DNA from: an uncultured Acetatifactor sp.
GTDB taxonomy: Bacteria; Bacillota; Clostridia; Lachnospirales; Lachnospiraceae
Direction: 5' to 3'
Assembly: GCA_910586515.1 (NCBI GenBank)
Contig: CAJUGL010000023.1
Span: 1 to 50,261, forward strand
DNA: 50,261 bases
A program made the position numbers and the translations under genes. How positions within the stretch are numbered: position 1 is the stretch's first letter; each line of letters begins with the position of its first letter. The notes under the pieces are model-generated. The model saw only the letters and a list, made by a program, of their open reading frames with translations, was not told the origin of the DNA and searched no databases. This document shows, piece by piece, positions 31,850-39,985 of the stretch.

Positions 31850-33247
31850 ATGTTATGGCATAGAGATAAAGGAAACTTACCGGACGCACATACGGCAGAA
31901 TGTGTTCCGGAGGAAAACGGGCAGGTGAAGGAGCGGGCCGGCCGGGAGATGGTGGTCCTGCTGCAGAACTGGAAAGACAGAATCAGGCGCTATCGTATAT
32001 ATCGTGCCGTCCTCGGCGGTGTGTTTGCCGTCAGCTGCATGGCTTTGATGGGGGTATTGTATTACAGGATTGACAGCAGCATCCCTTCTGTGATCAATGT
32101 GCGGGCCGGGGAGGAGCAGTCCTTCCGCCTGGGGGTGCCCGCCAGAGGGGAGATTGTCAGCGTCAGTGAGCAAAACGGCAGCAATATTCCCGAGGGAGCG
32201 GTGGAGATAGACCTGAGCAAGACGGTTACCCTGAAGTCCGCTCTGGAAGCAAGCTATCGGATGCAGGTCAAGTTATTCGGCTTTCTTTCTTTAAAAAATG
32301 TGGATATCCATGTGATTGAAGATCAGGAGCTGATTCCCGTGGGAGCCCCGGTGGGCATCTATGTGAAGACGGACGGCGTGCTGGTAGTGGGTACGGGTGA
32401 ATTCCAGGGAGAGGACGGAGTAACCTGCTCACCGGGAAAGTATATTCTGAAGTCCGGAGATTATATCCGGAAAGTGAACGGGGAGGCAGTGACCGAGAAG
32501 GATGACTTTATCCGGCGTGTGGAGGAAAGCGGCGGAGACAGGGTTCTGATGACTGTGGAACGGGACGGAGAGCTGATGGACGTGGAAATCACGCCAAAAC
32601 GCAATTCCGCCGGAGAGTATAAAATCGGCGTCTGGGTCCGGGACAATGCTCAGGGTGTGGGGACCATGACCTATATTGATTCCCGGGGAAACTTCGGGGC
32701 CCTTGGACATGGAATAACGGATGTGGATACCAGCACGCTGATGCATATGGAGGGAGGGACTCTCTATCAGACGGATATTGTCAATATTCAGAAGGGTTCT
32801 GCCGGGAATCCGGGTGAGATGACGGGGATGATCATCTATTCCGACGATTATATTCTGGGCGATATTACGCACAATAGTATACGGGGGATATTCGGCGTCT
32901 GTAATGGCAAGGCGCTGGAAATGGGGGTGAGGGAACCCTTGCCCATCGGTCTGAAGCAGGAAATCAGAGAAGGAACCGCCCAGATACTCTGCACGGTGGA
33001 CGGCAGCACAAGATACTATGATGTGGAGATTACCGGCGTGCATATGGACCACGACAATGTGAACAGAGGTATCGAACTAACGGTTACGGACCCTGACTTG
33101 TTGTCGGCCACAGGCGGCATCGTCCAGGGCATGAGCGGCAGCCCCATCATCCAGAACGGAAAATTCATCGGCGCCGTGACCCATGTGCTGGTGCAGGACT
33201 CCAGGAAGGGATATGGGATATTTATTGAAAATATGCTGGAGCATTGA
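31850..33247 (+). CDS. spoIVB: Stage IV sporulation protein B (signalling serine peptidase)
   Basis: A PDZ-domain S55-family peptidase, secreted from the forespore to trigger sigma-K processing. From ATG 31850 it is 465 residues: a 50-residue basic cytoplasmic part, a membrane helix (VLGGVFAVSCMALMGVLYY), a PDZ domain (about residues 155-245) and a C-terminal catalytic domain with GALGHGITDVD (histidine) and GIVQGMSGSPIIQ (serine). The start was chosen for AGGGAG 9 bp upstream; an ATG at 31811 is possible. In most Clostridia spo0A follows spoIVB. Here it does not: the next 400 bp contain no gene and then an AT-rich foreign-looking ORF. Confidence 0.94.
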   Translation: MLWHRDKGNLPDAHTAECVPEENGQVKERAGREMVVLLQNWKDRIRRYRIYRAVLGGVFAVSCMALMGVLYYRIDSSIPSVINVRAGEEQSFRLGVPARGEIVSVSEQNGSNIPEGAVEIDLSKTVTLKSALEASYRMQVKLFGFLSLKNVDIHVIEDQELIPVGAPVGIYVKTDGVLVVGTGEFQGEDGVTCSPGKYILKSGDYIRKVNGEAVTEKDDFIRRVEESGGDRVLMTVERDGELMDVEITPKRNSAGEYKIGVWVRDNAQGVGTMTYIDSRGNFGALGHGITDVDTSTLMHMEGGTLYQTDIVNIQKGSAGNPGEMTGMIIYSDDYILGDITHNSIRGIFGVCNGKALEMGVREPLPIGLKQEIREGTAQILCTVDGSTRYYDVEITGVHMDHDNVNRGIELTVTDPDLLSATGGIVQGMSGSPIIQNGKFIGAVTHVLVQDSRKGYGIFIENMLEH

Positions 33248-33636
33248 GAAAGGGTGGAAACTGTCTGCATCATGTGCTGGACGATACCTTCCGTGAAGAC
33301 AGGTCATCGGCAGAGCCGCCCTCCCGACTAAAGGATGCGGCTATAGCTGTAACTGACTAATCGGGTTAACCGTCTATCAGTAGCTCCTGTTGGGCATCTG
33401 TTGACGCAGATGTCTTTCTTTATGTTTAATATACCACATATATTTTTCTATTCTGAAAAACAAAGGGTTCACGATGCTTGCACGGGAAAACAAGCCGGTT
33501 TTTAAACGATTATTCCAATGCATACGGAGTGTGCTGATGCCTTTGGGGAGATAGCCGAATTTGCGCCGTATCGGGATAGAATTACAGTGTTGCAGGATAA
33601 AGAAGAATACAGTTTTTGAAGAGAGGGTGGAAAAAC
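33248..33636. other. Intergenic region with structured and remnant sequence
   Basis: No complete gene is supported. CATCTG/CAGATG around TTGACG (33394-33411), followed by TCTTTCTTT, could end the spoIVB transcript. Upstream, CCCGACTA and TAATCGGG could pair around 33327-33368. A 33-codon open frame at 33518-33619 (reading MHTECADAFGEIAEFAPYR and ending EEYSF) looks like a fragment of a larger protein but lacks a ribosome-binding site. The G+C content falls from here toward 35300. Confidence 0.4.
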
Positions 33637-34542
33637 TTGGGTGAAGTGGGAAATGCAGATAATTGTTGGAAGGAAGTGCACAGCTGTTCAATAGAAAATT
33701 ATATCAGGGAAGATAAAATTTTTAATTATTCTATTTGCAGAGAAGAAAGACAGTATGCGGTATTTTTGTATAATATTTTAAGAAAATATCATGCTCATGC
33801 AAGCAGAAGCAATCATGGCAGGATTCACGAAATAATTACCGAAACTTGCGGTATTCCTGAGAAAGCTGATATCAAACATGTGTTTTATGAAGTGACTTTT
33901 ATGAGGGATTTTTTTGAAAGAAACCGGCGGATATACTGGAAAGGAAGCGCGGAAGAAAAACTGCTTCAGAAATCGTTCTCTCCATCTGAAAGAGAACTGG
34001 AAGTTGAAAACAGTTTTAATGATAAGCTGTTCCGATATGTGTGTAAGGGTGAGGATGTTAAAGTTTCAGAATCCTTTCGATGGAAGCAGCCGGAGGATAA
34101 TATGGGACGAAATAAATTCGAGATTCCTGGTGATATGAAACAAATACAGCCTGTCATTCGTGAAATGATGAATGTAACACCGGATATTGCAGTAATTTAT
34201 TCTATAGCCGAAAAAGATACAGATGGTCAGCATAAGCCTGATAAAAATTATCTTCTTTTTCTGGAATGCAAGTTTGAATCCAACGAAAGTTCTTATGAAA
34301 GTGGCTACAGGCAAAGCGAAATACAGGGTAAAATAGCAGATTTTTTATGTAACTATTATTTAAAAGAAAAAGATAATAAAGACAATATTGAAGTTTCCCC
34401 GATTATGAAACAGAATAGTACATATGTCTCTCGAATTGTTCATTTTACCCGTAAGAAAAAAGAATCGGACAAACCTGAGGAAGCCGAAAATGTAATTTTG
34501 ATAAGTGATTTAATAGAATTTAACAATGACATTTTTGTTTAA
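33637..34542 (+). CDS. Orphan PD-(D/E)XK nuclease-like protein
   Basis: A protein of about 301 residues with no recognised relative. The C-terminal half has a PD-(D/E)XK-like pattern: VTPDIAVIYSI (aspartate at 183), LLFLECKFES (Glu210 and Lys212), then a glutamine-bearing helix RQSEIQGKIADFL. This is the layout of restriction-endonuclease-fold nucleases. The N-terminal half is helical and charged. The gene is AT-rich in sharp contrast to its GC-richer neighbours, suggesting horizontal transfer. The start is uncertain: TTG at 33637 follows GAGGGTGG, and TTG at 33616 is also in frame. No restriction methylase is adjacent. A defence role is speculation. Confidence 0.6.
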   Translation: MGEVGNADNCWKEVHSCSIENYIREDKIFNYSICREERQYAVFLYNILRKYHAHASRSNHGRIHEIITETCGIPEKADIKHVFYEVTFMRDFFERNRRIYWKGSAEEKLLQKSFSPSERELEVENSFNDKLFRYVCKGEDVKVSESFRWKQPEDNMGRNKFEIPGDMKQIQPVIREMMNVTPDIAVIYSIAEKDTDGQHKPDKNYLLFLECKFESNESSYESGYRQSEIQGKIADFLCNYYLKEKDNKDNIEVSPIMKQNSTYVSRIVHFTRKKKESDKPEEAENVILISDLIEFNNDIFV

Positions 34543-34559
34543 TTATACAGAACAGACGC

Positions 34560-34724
34560 ATGAAAGCGGGGGAGGTATTTAAATCACAGGAGTTGAGAGC
34601 ATTTGAAACCAAACTCAGGCCGATGTTGAAAGAGATGGGAGCGCTCCAGTTATTGGAAGAGCAGAGACGGATTATGTTTGAACGTCTGAAAAGTAGTCTG
34701 AATAAGAATATGAAAGATAAATGA
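34560..34724 (+). CDS. Small charged helical protein (54 aa)
   Basis: A 54-residue frame starting at ATG 34560, 17 bp after the nuclease-like gene, on the same strand. The sequence is highly charged and probably a single long helix (LRAFETKLRPMLKEMG, then LLEEQRRIMFERLK). There is no strong ribosome-binding site, so coupling to the upstream gene is likely if it is real. A stem-loop follows the stop. The adjacency suggests a partner of the nuclease-like protein, but that is inference. Confidence 0.45.
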   Translation: MKAGEVFKSQELRAFETKLRPMLKEMGALQLLEEQRRIMFERLKSSLNKNMKDK

Positions 34725-34740
34725 TAGGCTGCGGTGATAA

Positions 34741-34777
34741 TTCAAAAGGCATACGCAGACAGCATATGCCTTTTGAA
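34741..34777. terminator. Long perfect stem-loop, possible bidirectional terminator
   Basis: TTCAAAAGGCATA (34741-34753) pairs perfectly with TATGCCTTTTGAA (34765-34777) around an 11-base loop. It sits between the small ORF and the convergent ribbon-helix-helix gene and has A and T tracts inside the stem, so it could act both ways. Confidence 0.6.
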
Positions 34778-34824
34778 ATGGGCAGAACGCCCGATTCTTT
34801 GTCAGATGTGGTTTATTGTATAGT

Positions 34825-34995
34825 TCATTCAAATTGGATTTTTCCATGCTTATTTTCGTAATCCGCAACTTGCTTTTTCATAAGAATTTCCAATTCGCGG
34901 TTGGCGGAACGGGCATTATACTCTGCCACGTAACGAAATTTTTTCAGCAATTCGCTGTCAATTCTCAGCGTGAATTTGGATATATTTGACTGCAT
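34825..34995 (-). CDS. Ribbon-helix-helix DNA-binding protein (Arc/antitoxin-like)
   Basis: A 56-residue protein of the Arc-like ribbon-helix-helix type: the beta strand SKFTLRIDSELLKKF followed by the helices around ARSANRELEILMKKQV, ending in a charged tail. These proteins are dimeric repressors and are often antitoxins or phage regulators. The start at 34995 has AAGGAG 7 bp upstream; longer frames lack support. No toxin gene is beside it on the same strand. A 47-codon frame runs the other way at 35077. The gene lies in the AT-rich patch. Confidence 0.8.
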   Translation of the reverse strand: MQSNISKFTLRIDSELLKKFRYVAEYNARSANRELEILMKKQVADYENKHGKIQFE

Positions 34996-35076
34996 ATACA
35001 TTCTCCTTGGTATTGCTATCATGCGGGGTTACTTTTCGTACTTTATTATAATGTCGAAAAGGCGGAGAATTATTTA

Positions 35077-35220
35077 TTGACGGCTGAACGACGGCACGAT
35101 ATAATAAAACGTAACGGTAACAACCTTATCCCTTATCTATTACAGGACAGTGCGGAATATAAAAAACTTGACTTGGAGGGAAATATTTGGTACATTTATG
35201 ATGTTAAAAGAATGATGTAG
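35077..35220 (+). CDS. Small ORF or gene remnant (47 aa), divergent from the RHH gene
   Basis: An open frame of 47 codons with a TTG start at 35077 and GGCGGAG 9 bp upstream. The translation reads LTAERRHDIIKRNGNNLIPYLL and ends in IWYIYDVKRMM. It has protein-like composition but no match I can name. The upstream part has stops in frame, so it may be the 3' remnant of a larger gene. It is divergent from the ribbon-helix-helix gene across an 81-bp gap. Confidence 0.3.
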   Translation: MTAERRHDIIKRNGNNLIPYLLQDSAEYKKLDLEGNIWYIYDVKRMM

Positions 35221-35339
35221 TCAGAAAATCTTTGTATCTTAGATTGAAAAGTTGTCTGGGCGGTTGTCTGCAGTTTATTCCATGGGAAGGATAATTTATG
35301 GAGAAGGAATCTGTCTGCATGTCAGTTTAGGATAAGGTT

Positions 35340-35376
35340 CAGGACAACAGAAAATCGGATATTTTCCGTTGTCCTG
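35340..35376 (-). terminator. Stem-loop downstream of typA
   Basis: CAGGACAACAGAAAAT (35340-35355) pairs with ATTTTCCGTTGTCCTG (35361-35376) around CGGAT, with one mismatch. It lies 26 bp past the typA stop. No long U tract follows on the minus strand, so it may also protect the 3' end. Confidence 0.6.
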
Positions 35377-35402
35377 TAGGGAAAGAACCTTTCCCGCAGC
35401 AT

Positions 35403-37235
35403 TTATTTCCGCATGGCAGCGCGTTTCCTCAGGGTTGGATCCAGGATTTTTTTGCGGATGCGCAGGGTGCTGGGGGTGACCTCCAAAAGTTCGTCCGTAT
35501 CGATGAAATCCAGACACTGCTCCATGGACAGGATTCTGGGAGGCACCAGGCGCAAGGCTTCGTCCGCGCTGGAGGAACGTGTGTTTGTAAGCTGTTTTTT
35601 CTTGCATACATTTACTTCGATATCTTCGCTTCTTCCGGTCTGTCCCACCACCATGCCGGCATAGACTTTCTCGCCGGGACCGATGAAGAGGGTGCCCCGC
35701 TCCTGAGCGTTGAACAGGCCGTAGGTGATGGACTCTCCGGCCTCGAAGGCAATCAGGGAACCCAGTTTTCTGTACTGGATATCTCCCTTGTAGGGAGCGT
35801 AGCCGTCGAAGACCGTATTCAGGATACCGTTTCCCTTGGTGTCGGTGAGGAATTCTCCCCGGTATCCGATCAGGCCCCTGGCGGGGATGGAGAATTCCAG
35901 ACGGGTGTAGGCGCCGCCGGAGATGCTGCCCATGTTGCGCAGTTCCCCTTTGCGCTGTCCCAGTTTTTCGATGACCGCCCCGGCAAATTCATTGGGCACG
36001 TCGATGTAGGCCAGCTCCATAGGTTCCGTGCGCTTGCCGTTTTCATCGGTGTGATAAAGGACTTCTGCCTTGCTGACGGCGAATTCGTAGCCCTCTCTGC
36101 GCATGTTCTCAATCAGCACGGAGAGATGCAGTTCGCCCCGGCCGGATACTTTAAAGCATTCGGTGGTATCTGTCTCCTCCACCCGCAGGGAGACATCCGT
36201 GTTCAGTTCCCGAAACAGCCTGTCGCGGATATGGCGGCTGGTTACATATTTTCCCTCAAGACCGGCCAGAGGCGAATCGTTTACCATAAAGTGCATGGCA
36301 ATCGTAGGTTCACTGATTTTCTGGAAAGGGATAGGGGCGATGGCTTCAGGGGAACAGAGGGTATCGCCGATGCGGATATCCGCAATTCCGGAAATGGCGA
36401 CAATGGAACCAATGCCGGCCTCCTTTACCTCTGCCTTGTTCAGTCCGTTAAACTCGTACAGTTTGCTGACCTTGACTTTCATCTGTTTGTCGGGGTCATG
36501 GTGATTGCAGATGACTACTTCCTGGTTTACATGGATGGTGCCGTTGTCCACTTTGCCGATGCCGATTCGCCCCACATATTCGTTGTAGTCAATGGTGCTG
36601 ATCAGAACCTGTGTTCCTGCCTGAGGGTCACCTTCCGGCGCCGGGATATAGTTCACGATGGTATCGAACAGAGGTTCCATGCTGGCGCCGCTTCCGTCGG
36701 AATCCATGGAAGCAATGCCGGTTTTTGCGGAGGCGTATACAAAGGGGCAGTCTAACTGCGCGTCGTCCGCATCCAGCTCAAGGAACAGTTCCAGCACCTC
36801 ATCAACCACCTCGTCGGGCCTGGCTTCAGGACGATCGATTTTGTTGATGCACACGATGACCGGGAGTTTCAGCTCCAGGGCCTTGCGGAGTACGAATTTT
36901 GTCTGGGGCATGGGACCTTCAAAGGCATCCACAACCAGGATGACGCCGTTTACCATCTTCAGTACCCGTTCCACCTCGCCGCCGAAATCCGCATGGCCGG
37001 GGGTATCTACAATATTGATTTTAATGTCGTTGTACATGACGGCTGTGTTTTTGGACAGAATGGTGATGCCCCGCTCCCGCTCGATATCGTTGGAGTCCAT
37101 GACACGTTCGGCTACGTCCTGTCCCTCACGGAATACGCCGCTTTGTTTCAGCAGCTCGTCCACAAGGGTTGTTTTGCCATGGTCAACATGGGCTATAATG
37201 GCGACATTCCTTACATTTTCTCTTTTTTGCTTCAT
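35403..37235 (-). CDS. typA: Ribosome-associated GTPase TypA/BipA
   Basis: A 610-residue translational GTPase involved in ribosome assembly and stress and cold adaptation. G motifs: G1 AHVDHGKTTL, G2 ERGITI, G3 DTPGHADF, G4 NKIDRP. The EF-G-like domains II, III and V are followed by a TypA-specific C-terminal domain (LVPPRILSMEQCLDFIDTDE). The start at 37235 (MKQKRENVRN) has GAGG 9 bp upstream; a frame up to 37352 would add 39 residues unlike the family and is rejected. It is the only large gene on the minus strand in this part of the window and is transcribed alone. Confidence 0.97.
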   Translation of the reverse strand: MKQKRENVRNVAIIAHVDHGKTTLVDELLKQSGVFREGQDVAERVMDSNDIERERGITILSKNTAVMYNDIKINIVDTPGHADFGGEVERVLKMVNGVILVVDAFEGPMPQTKFVLRKALELKLPVIVCINKIDRPEARPDEVVDEVLELFLELDADDAQLDCPFVYASAKTGIASMDSDGSGASMEPLFDTIVNYIPAPEGDPQAGTQVLISTIDYNEYVGRIGIGKVDNGTIHVNQEVVICNHHDPDKQMKVKVSKLYEFNGLNKAEVKEAGIGSIVAISGIADIRIGDTLCSPEAIAPIPFQKISEPTIAMHFMVNDSPLAGLEGKYVTSRHIRDRLFRELNTDVSLRVEETDTTECFKVSGRGELHLSVLIENMRREGYEFAVSKAEVLYHTDENGKRTEPMELAYIDVPNEFAGAVIEKLGQRKGELRNMGSISGGAYTRLEFSIPARGLIGYRGEFLTDTKGNGILNTVFDGYAPYKGDIQYRKLGSLIAFEAGESITYGLFNAQERGTLFIGPGEKVYAGMVVGQTGRSEDIEVNVCKKKQLTNTRSSSADEALRLVPPRILSMEQCLDFIDTDELLEVTPSTLRIRKKILDPTLRKRAAMRK

Positions 37236-37335
37236 CTGATTTAACCTCATTTCCGCGCCGGCCGGGGGGACGGCGCTGCAGGTAATCTGCAGACCTTTGG
37301 GGGCAGGCAGATTTGTCAATAATTGTTTATTTCTG

Positions 37336-37400
37336 TCGATGAAATATTTCATCGAAAATACAAACTGTTACAGTATAGCACTATTTTATGCGGGGTGCAA
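37336..37400 (-). promoter_or_regulatory. typA promoter and leader palindrome
   Basis: On the minus strand TTGCAC (37395-37400), a 17-bp spacer and TATACT (37372-37377) form a good sigma-A promoter. Just downstream, in the leader, is a perfect 20-bp palindrome (37336-37355) made of TCGATGAAAT and its reverse complement. It could be an operator or a leader hairpin. Confidence 0.7.
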
Positions 37401-37650
37401 GATTTATTCAGGGTTTCAGGCGTTCTTTTTACTGTTTTACATCTTAATTAGTATAAAAATGTAAATGATTTAACGTAAATTGTCGAAGATCGCGATGAGA
37501 AGTTGTACTAAAATACAGATTTTTATTGTATAAATAGTAGTATCCATCCGAATGGAAAATTATTACGGGACAGGGGGGAGTCGGGTAATATACGGAATCC
37601 GGACGGAGGTGTTACCGGAAAAAGTCTTAAAACAAGAAGGGAGAACGAAA

Positions 37651-38292
37651 ATGACAGATAAGGTAATTGAAAACAATCAGGTAACGGTTATGGGAGAAAT
37701 AGTGAGCGGCTTCAATTATAGCCATGAAATCTTTGGCGAGGGCTTCTATATGATGGATGTGCGCTGCAAGCGGCTCAGTGAGAGCTATGACATTATACCG
37801 GTCATGGTATCCGAGAGACTGATGGACGTAAGCGCGGATTATACGGGAGAACTGATCTGCGTGAACGGTCAGTTCCGGTCTTACAACCGTCATGAGGAGC
37901 GCAAGAACAGACTGGTGCTGTCCGTGTTTGCCAGGGAGGTCAGCTTTGCGGAGGAATTGGAGGAGAGTTCGAAGACGAATCAGATCTTCCTGGACGGCTT
38001 TATCTGCAAGGAGCCTATTTACAGGAAGACTCCCCTCGGCAGAGAAATAGCGGACTTGCTGCTTGCCGTGAATCGTCCGTACGGGAAATCGGATTACATA
38101 CCTTGTATCTGTTGGGGGAGGAATGCCCGCTATGCAAATACTTTTAAAGTAGGCGAGCGCTGTGCCGTCTGGGGCAGGATACAGAGCAGAGAGTATATGA
38201 AAAAGCTGGACGAGGACAATGTGGAGAAAAGAGTTGCGTTCGAGGTGTCTGTCAGCAAACTGGAGTTGATTGAACTGGAGGCTACCGTCTGA
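37651..38292 (+). CDS. Single-stranded DNA-binding protein-like (two OB folds)
   Basis: A 213-residue protein that appears to contain two OB-fold domains. The C-terminal one (about residues 110-205) has the SSB signature GREIADLLLAVNR, then YIPCICWGRNA and VWGRIQSREY. The N-terminal one (about 8-100) has the strands QVTVMGEIVSGF and LICVNGQFRSYN. It lacks the acidic SSB tail, so it is not the main SSB. The start at 37651 follows AGAAGGGAGAACG. It may act in replication or in a mobile-element context; neighbours do not clarify it. The 256 bp upstream of 37651 to the typA promoter hold no other gene. Confidence 0.75.
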   Translation: MTDKVIENNQVTVMGEIVSGFNYSHEIFGEGFYMMDVRCKRLSESYDIIPVMVSERLMDVSADYTGELICVNGQFRSYNRHEERKNRLVLSVFAREVSFAEELEESSKTNQIFLDGFICKEPIYRKTPLGREIADLLLAVNRPYGKSDYIPCICWGRNARYANTFKVGERCAVWGRIQSREYMKKLDEDNVEKRVAFEVSVSKLELIELEATV

Positions 38293-38316
38293 CCCCAAAC
38301 CACTTTTGCAAAGGAT

Positions 38317-38345
38317 TTGCCAAATTAAGGAAAGTGTGGTATCCT
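38317..38345 (+). promoter_or_regulatory. Promoter of the adenosyltransferase-like gene
   Basis: TTGCCA (38317-38322), 17 bp, TATCCT (38340-38345), about 70 bp upstream of the ATG at 38417. Confidence 0.55.
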
Positions 38346-38416
38346 ATATTCATGGCTTCTCGTAATAGGCCCGCCAGGGCGGTTACGCTTCTAAAGTGAA
38401 TGAAATGAGGTGCGGT

Positions 38417-38914
38417 ATGGCAAAAGGATCGGTGTATATATACGCGGGGGACGGCCGGGGAAAGTCACCTGCAGCTCTGGGAAGGGCTCTGCAGGCGGCT
38501 ATGGAAGGCAAAAATGTGGTCATTATTCAGTTTCTGAAGGGGAACGGCGCCAGGAACAGTGATTTCCTGGGCAGAATGGAACCGGAGATTAAGCTTTTTA
38601 ATTTTGAAAAATCCGTGGAAAATTACGAAAGACTCTCGGAAGAGAAGAAACAGGAGGAAATAGTCAATATTCGGAACGGAATGAATTTTGCGAAAAAAGT
38701 CCTCGCCACCAGAGAATGTGATCTTTTGATATTGGATGAAGTGCTCAGGCTGGTTGAGATGGAAATCGTGCCGGTGGAGGATGTGAAAGCGCTGCTGGAA
38801 TGCCGTGAGGAGACGGATATTATTCTTACGGGGGTCAAGTTAAGCGATGACATCTGTATCCTGGCAGATGAGGTTTCCAAAATAGAGACGGTGAAATTCA
38901 AGGTTTGGGAATAA
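38417..38914 (+). CDS. cobO: CobA/CobO-type corrinoid adenosyltransferase-like protein
   Basis: A 165-residue P-loop protein of the CobA/CobO/BtuR family, which transfers the adenosyl group from ATP to cob(I)alamin. The N-terminal phosphate loop is GDGRGKSPAALGRALQA; the family norm is GNGKGKTTAA, so Thr-Thr is replaced by Ser-Pro. VVIIQFLKG and LLILDEVLRL (Walker B-like) are conserved. The start at 38417 follows GAGGTG and gives a protein near the usual length (about 175-200 residues, slightly short). No other cobalamin biosynthesis gene is near; a cobalamin-riboswitch-like leader lies 5 kb downstream. The P-loop substitution leaves activity open. Confidence 0.8.
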   Translation: MAKGSVYIYAGDGRGKSPAALGRALQAAMEGKNVVIIQFLKGNGARNSDFLGRMEPEIKLFNFEKSVENYERLSEEKKQEEIVNIRNGMNFAKKVLATRECDLLILDEVLRLVEMEIVPVEDVKALLECREETDIILTGVKLSDDICILADEVSKIETVKFKVWE

Positions 38915-38919
38915 ATTCA

Positions 38920-38948
38920 TTGACAGCATCCATGGATGATGTTATGAT
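38920..38948 (+). promoter_or_regulatory. dapA promoter
   Basis: TTGACA (38920-38925), 17 bp, TATGAT (38943-38948): a near-consensus sigma-A promoter. The short leader contains a small hairpin CGCCG/CGGCG before the ATG at 39035; no lysine riboswitch is seen. Confidence 0.8.
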
Positions 38949-39034
38949 TCAACTATCAAAACAGTATTGATTCGCCGGCGCTTATGTGTCGGCGATATTT
39001 TTCAGCACATTAGAAAAAGGATGGAGGAAAAGGG

Positions 39035-39919
39035 ATGTCAATTTTTAAGGGATCGGGTGTGGCAATTGTTACGCCCATGCATGAGAACGGGAAAGTGAAT
39101 TTTGAACAGTTTGCCGGGCTGTTGGAATTCCAGATTGCAAACGGGACGGATGCCATAATCGTCTGCGGTACAACCGGAGAGGCCTCCACACTGACCCATG
39201 AGGAGCACCTTGAAGTGATCCGGTATTGTGTGGATAAGGTGGCCGGGAGAATTCCCGTAGTGGCGGGTACCGGTTCCAACTGTACGGAGACTGCGGTCTT
39301 TCTTTCCAGGGAAGCTCAGGAGGCGGGGGCAGACGGACTGCTGCTGGTGAGTCCTTATTACAACAAGGCGACGCAGAACGGTCTCTATGCACATTTCAAG
39401 GCGGTTGCCGACGCCGTGACTCTTCCTATTCTGCTTTATAATGTGCCCAGCAGGACCGGATGCAATATTCTGCCGGAGACCGTGGTCCGGCTCTGCCGGG
39501 ATGCGGAAAATATTGTGGGAGTGAAGGAAGCCAGCGGCAATATCGGTCAGATCGCGCATCTTGCCGCAATAGGAGAGGGAATAGTAGATATTTATTCCGG
39601 GAATGACGATCAGATTGTTCCCATTATGTCATTGGGCGGAATCGGCGTGATCTCCGTGCTTGCCAATGTGGCGCCCCGCCAGACTCATGAAATCTGCCGG
39701 AAATTCCTGGACGGAGATGCAGAGGGAAGCCGCAGAATGCAGCTGGAGGCCATGGAGTTGTGCAATGCCCTGTTCTGTGAAGTGAATCCCATTCCCGTCA
39801 AAAAAGCATTGGAGATGATGGGCAGGATAGACGGAGCGCTGAGGATGCCTTTGACGAGGATGGAGGATGCCAATGCGGCGCGTCTGGAAAAGGCCATGAA
39901 GACTTACGGCATTTTGTGA
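39035..39919 (+). CDS. dapA: 4-hydroxy-tetrahydrodipicolinate synthase
   Basis: A 294-residue TIM-barrel enzyme that condenses pyruvate and aspartate semialdehyde, the first committed step to diaminopimelate and lysine, and also to spore dipicolinate. The Schiff-base lysine is in GVKEASGN, the catalytic threonine-tyrosine pair in CGTTGEAS and SPYYNKATQ, and YNVPSRTG is conserved. Length is standard. The start has GGAGGAAAAGGG before it. It is followed 66 bp later by dapB, so the two steps are probably one operon with a strong promoter. Confidence 0.97.
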   Translation: MSIFKGSGVAIVTPMHENGKVNFEQFAGLLEFQIANGTDAIIVCGTTGEASTLTHEEHLEVIRYCVDKVAGRIPVVAGTGSNCTETAVFLSREAQEAGADGLLLVSPYYNKATQNGLYAHFKAVADAVTLPILLYNVPSRTGCNILPETVVRLCRDAENIVGVKEASGNIGQIAHLAAIGEGIVDIYSGNDDQIVPIMSLGGIGVISVLANVAPRQTHEICRKFLDGDAEGSRRMQLEAMELCNALFCEVNPIPVKKALEMMGRIDGALRMPLTRMEDANAARLEKAMKTYGIL

Positions 39920-39985
39920 GACGAGAGACATACAGGACAGCAGACAGGGAGAAACGCCGAAAGGGATAGTAAGGAGAATACCGAT

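Noticed and set aside
33320..33390. Weak resemblance to the 3' end of 23S rRNA (CTGACTAATCGGG)
   Set aside because: Only a few short matches, no extension and no 5S rRNA nearby; probably chance.
37440..37550. Possible sigma-A promoter before the SSB-like gene
   Set aside because: TTGTAC and TATAAA are 20 bp apart and the alternatives are no better, so no promoter is called.
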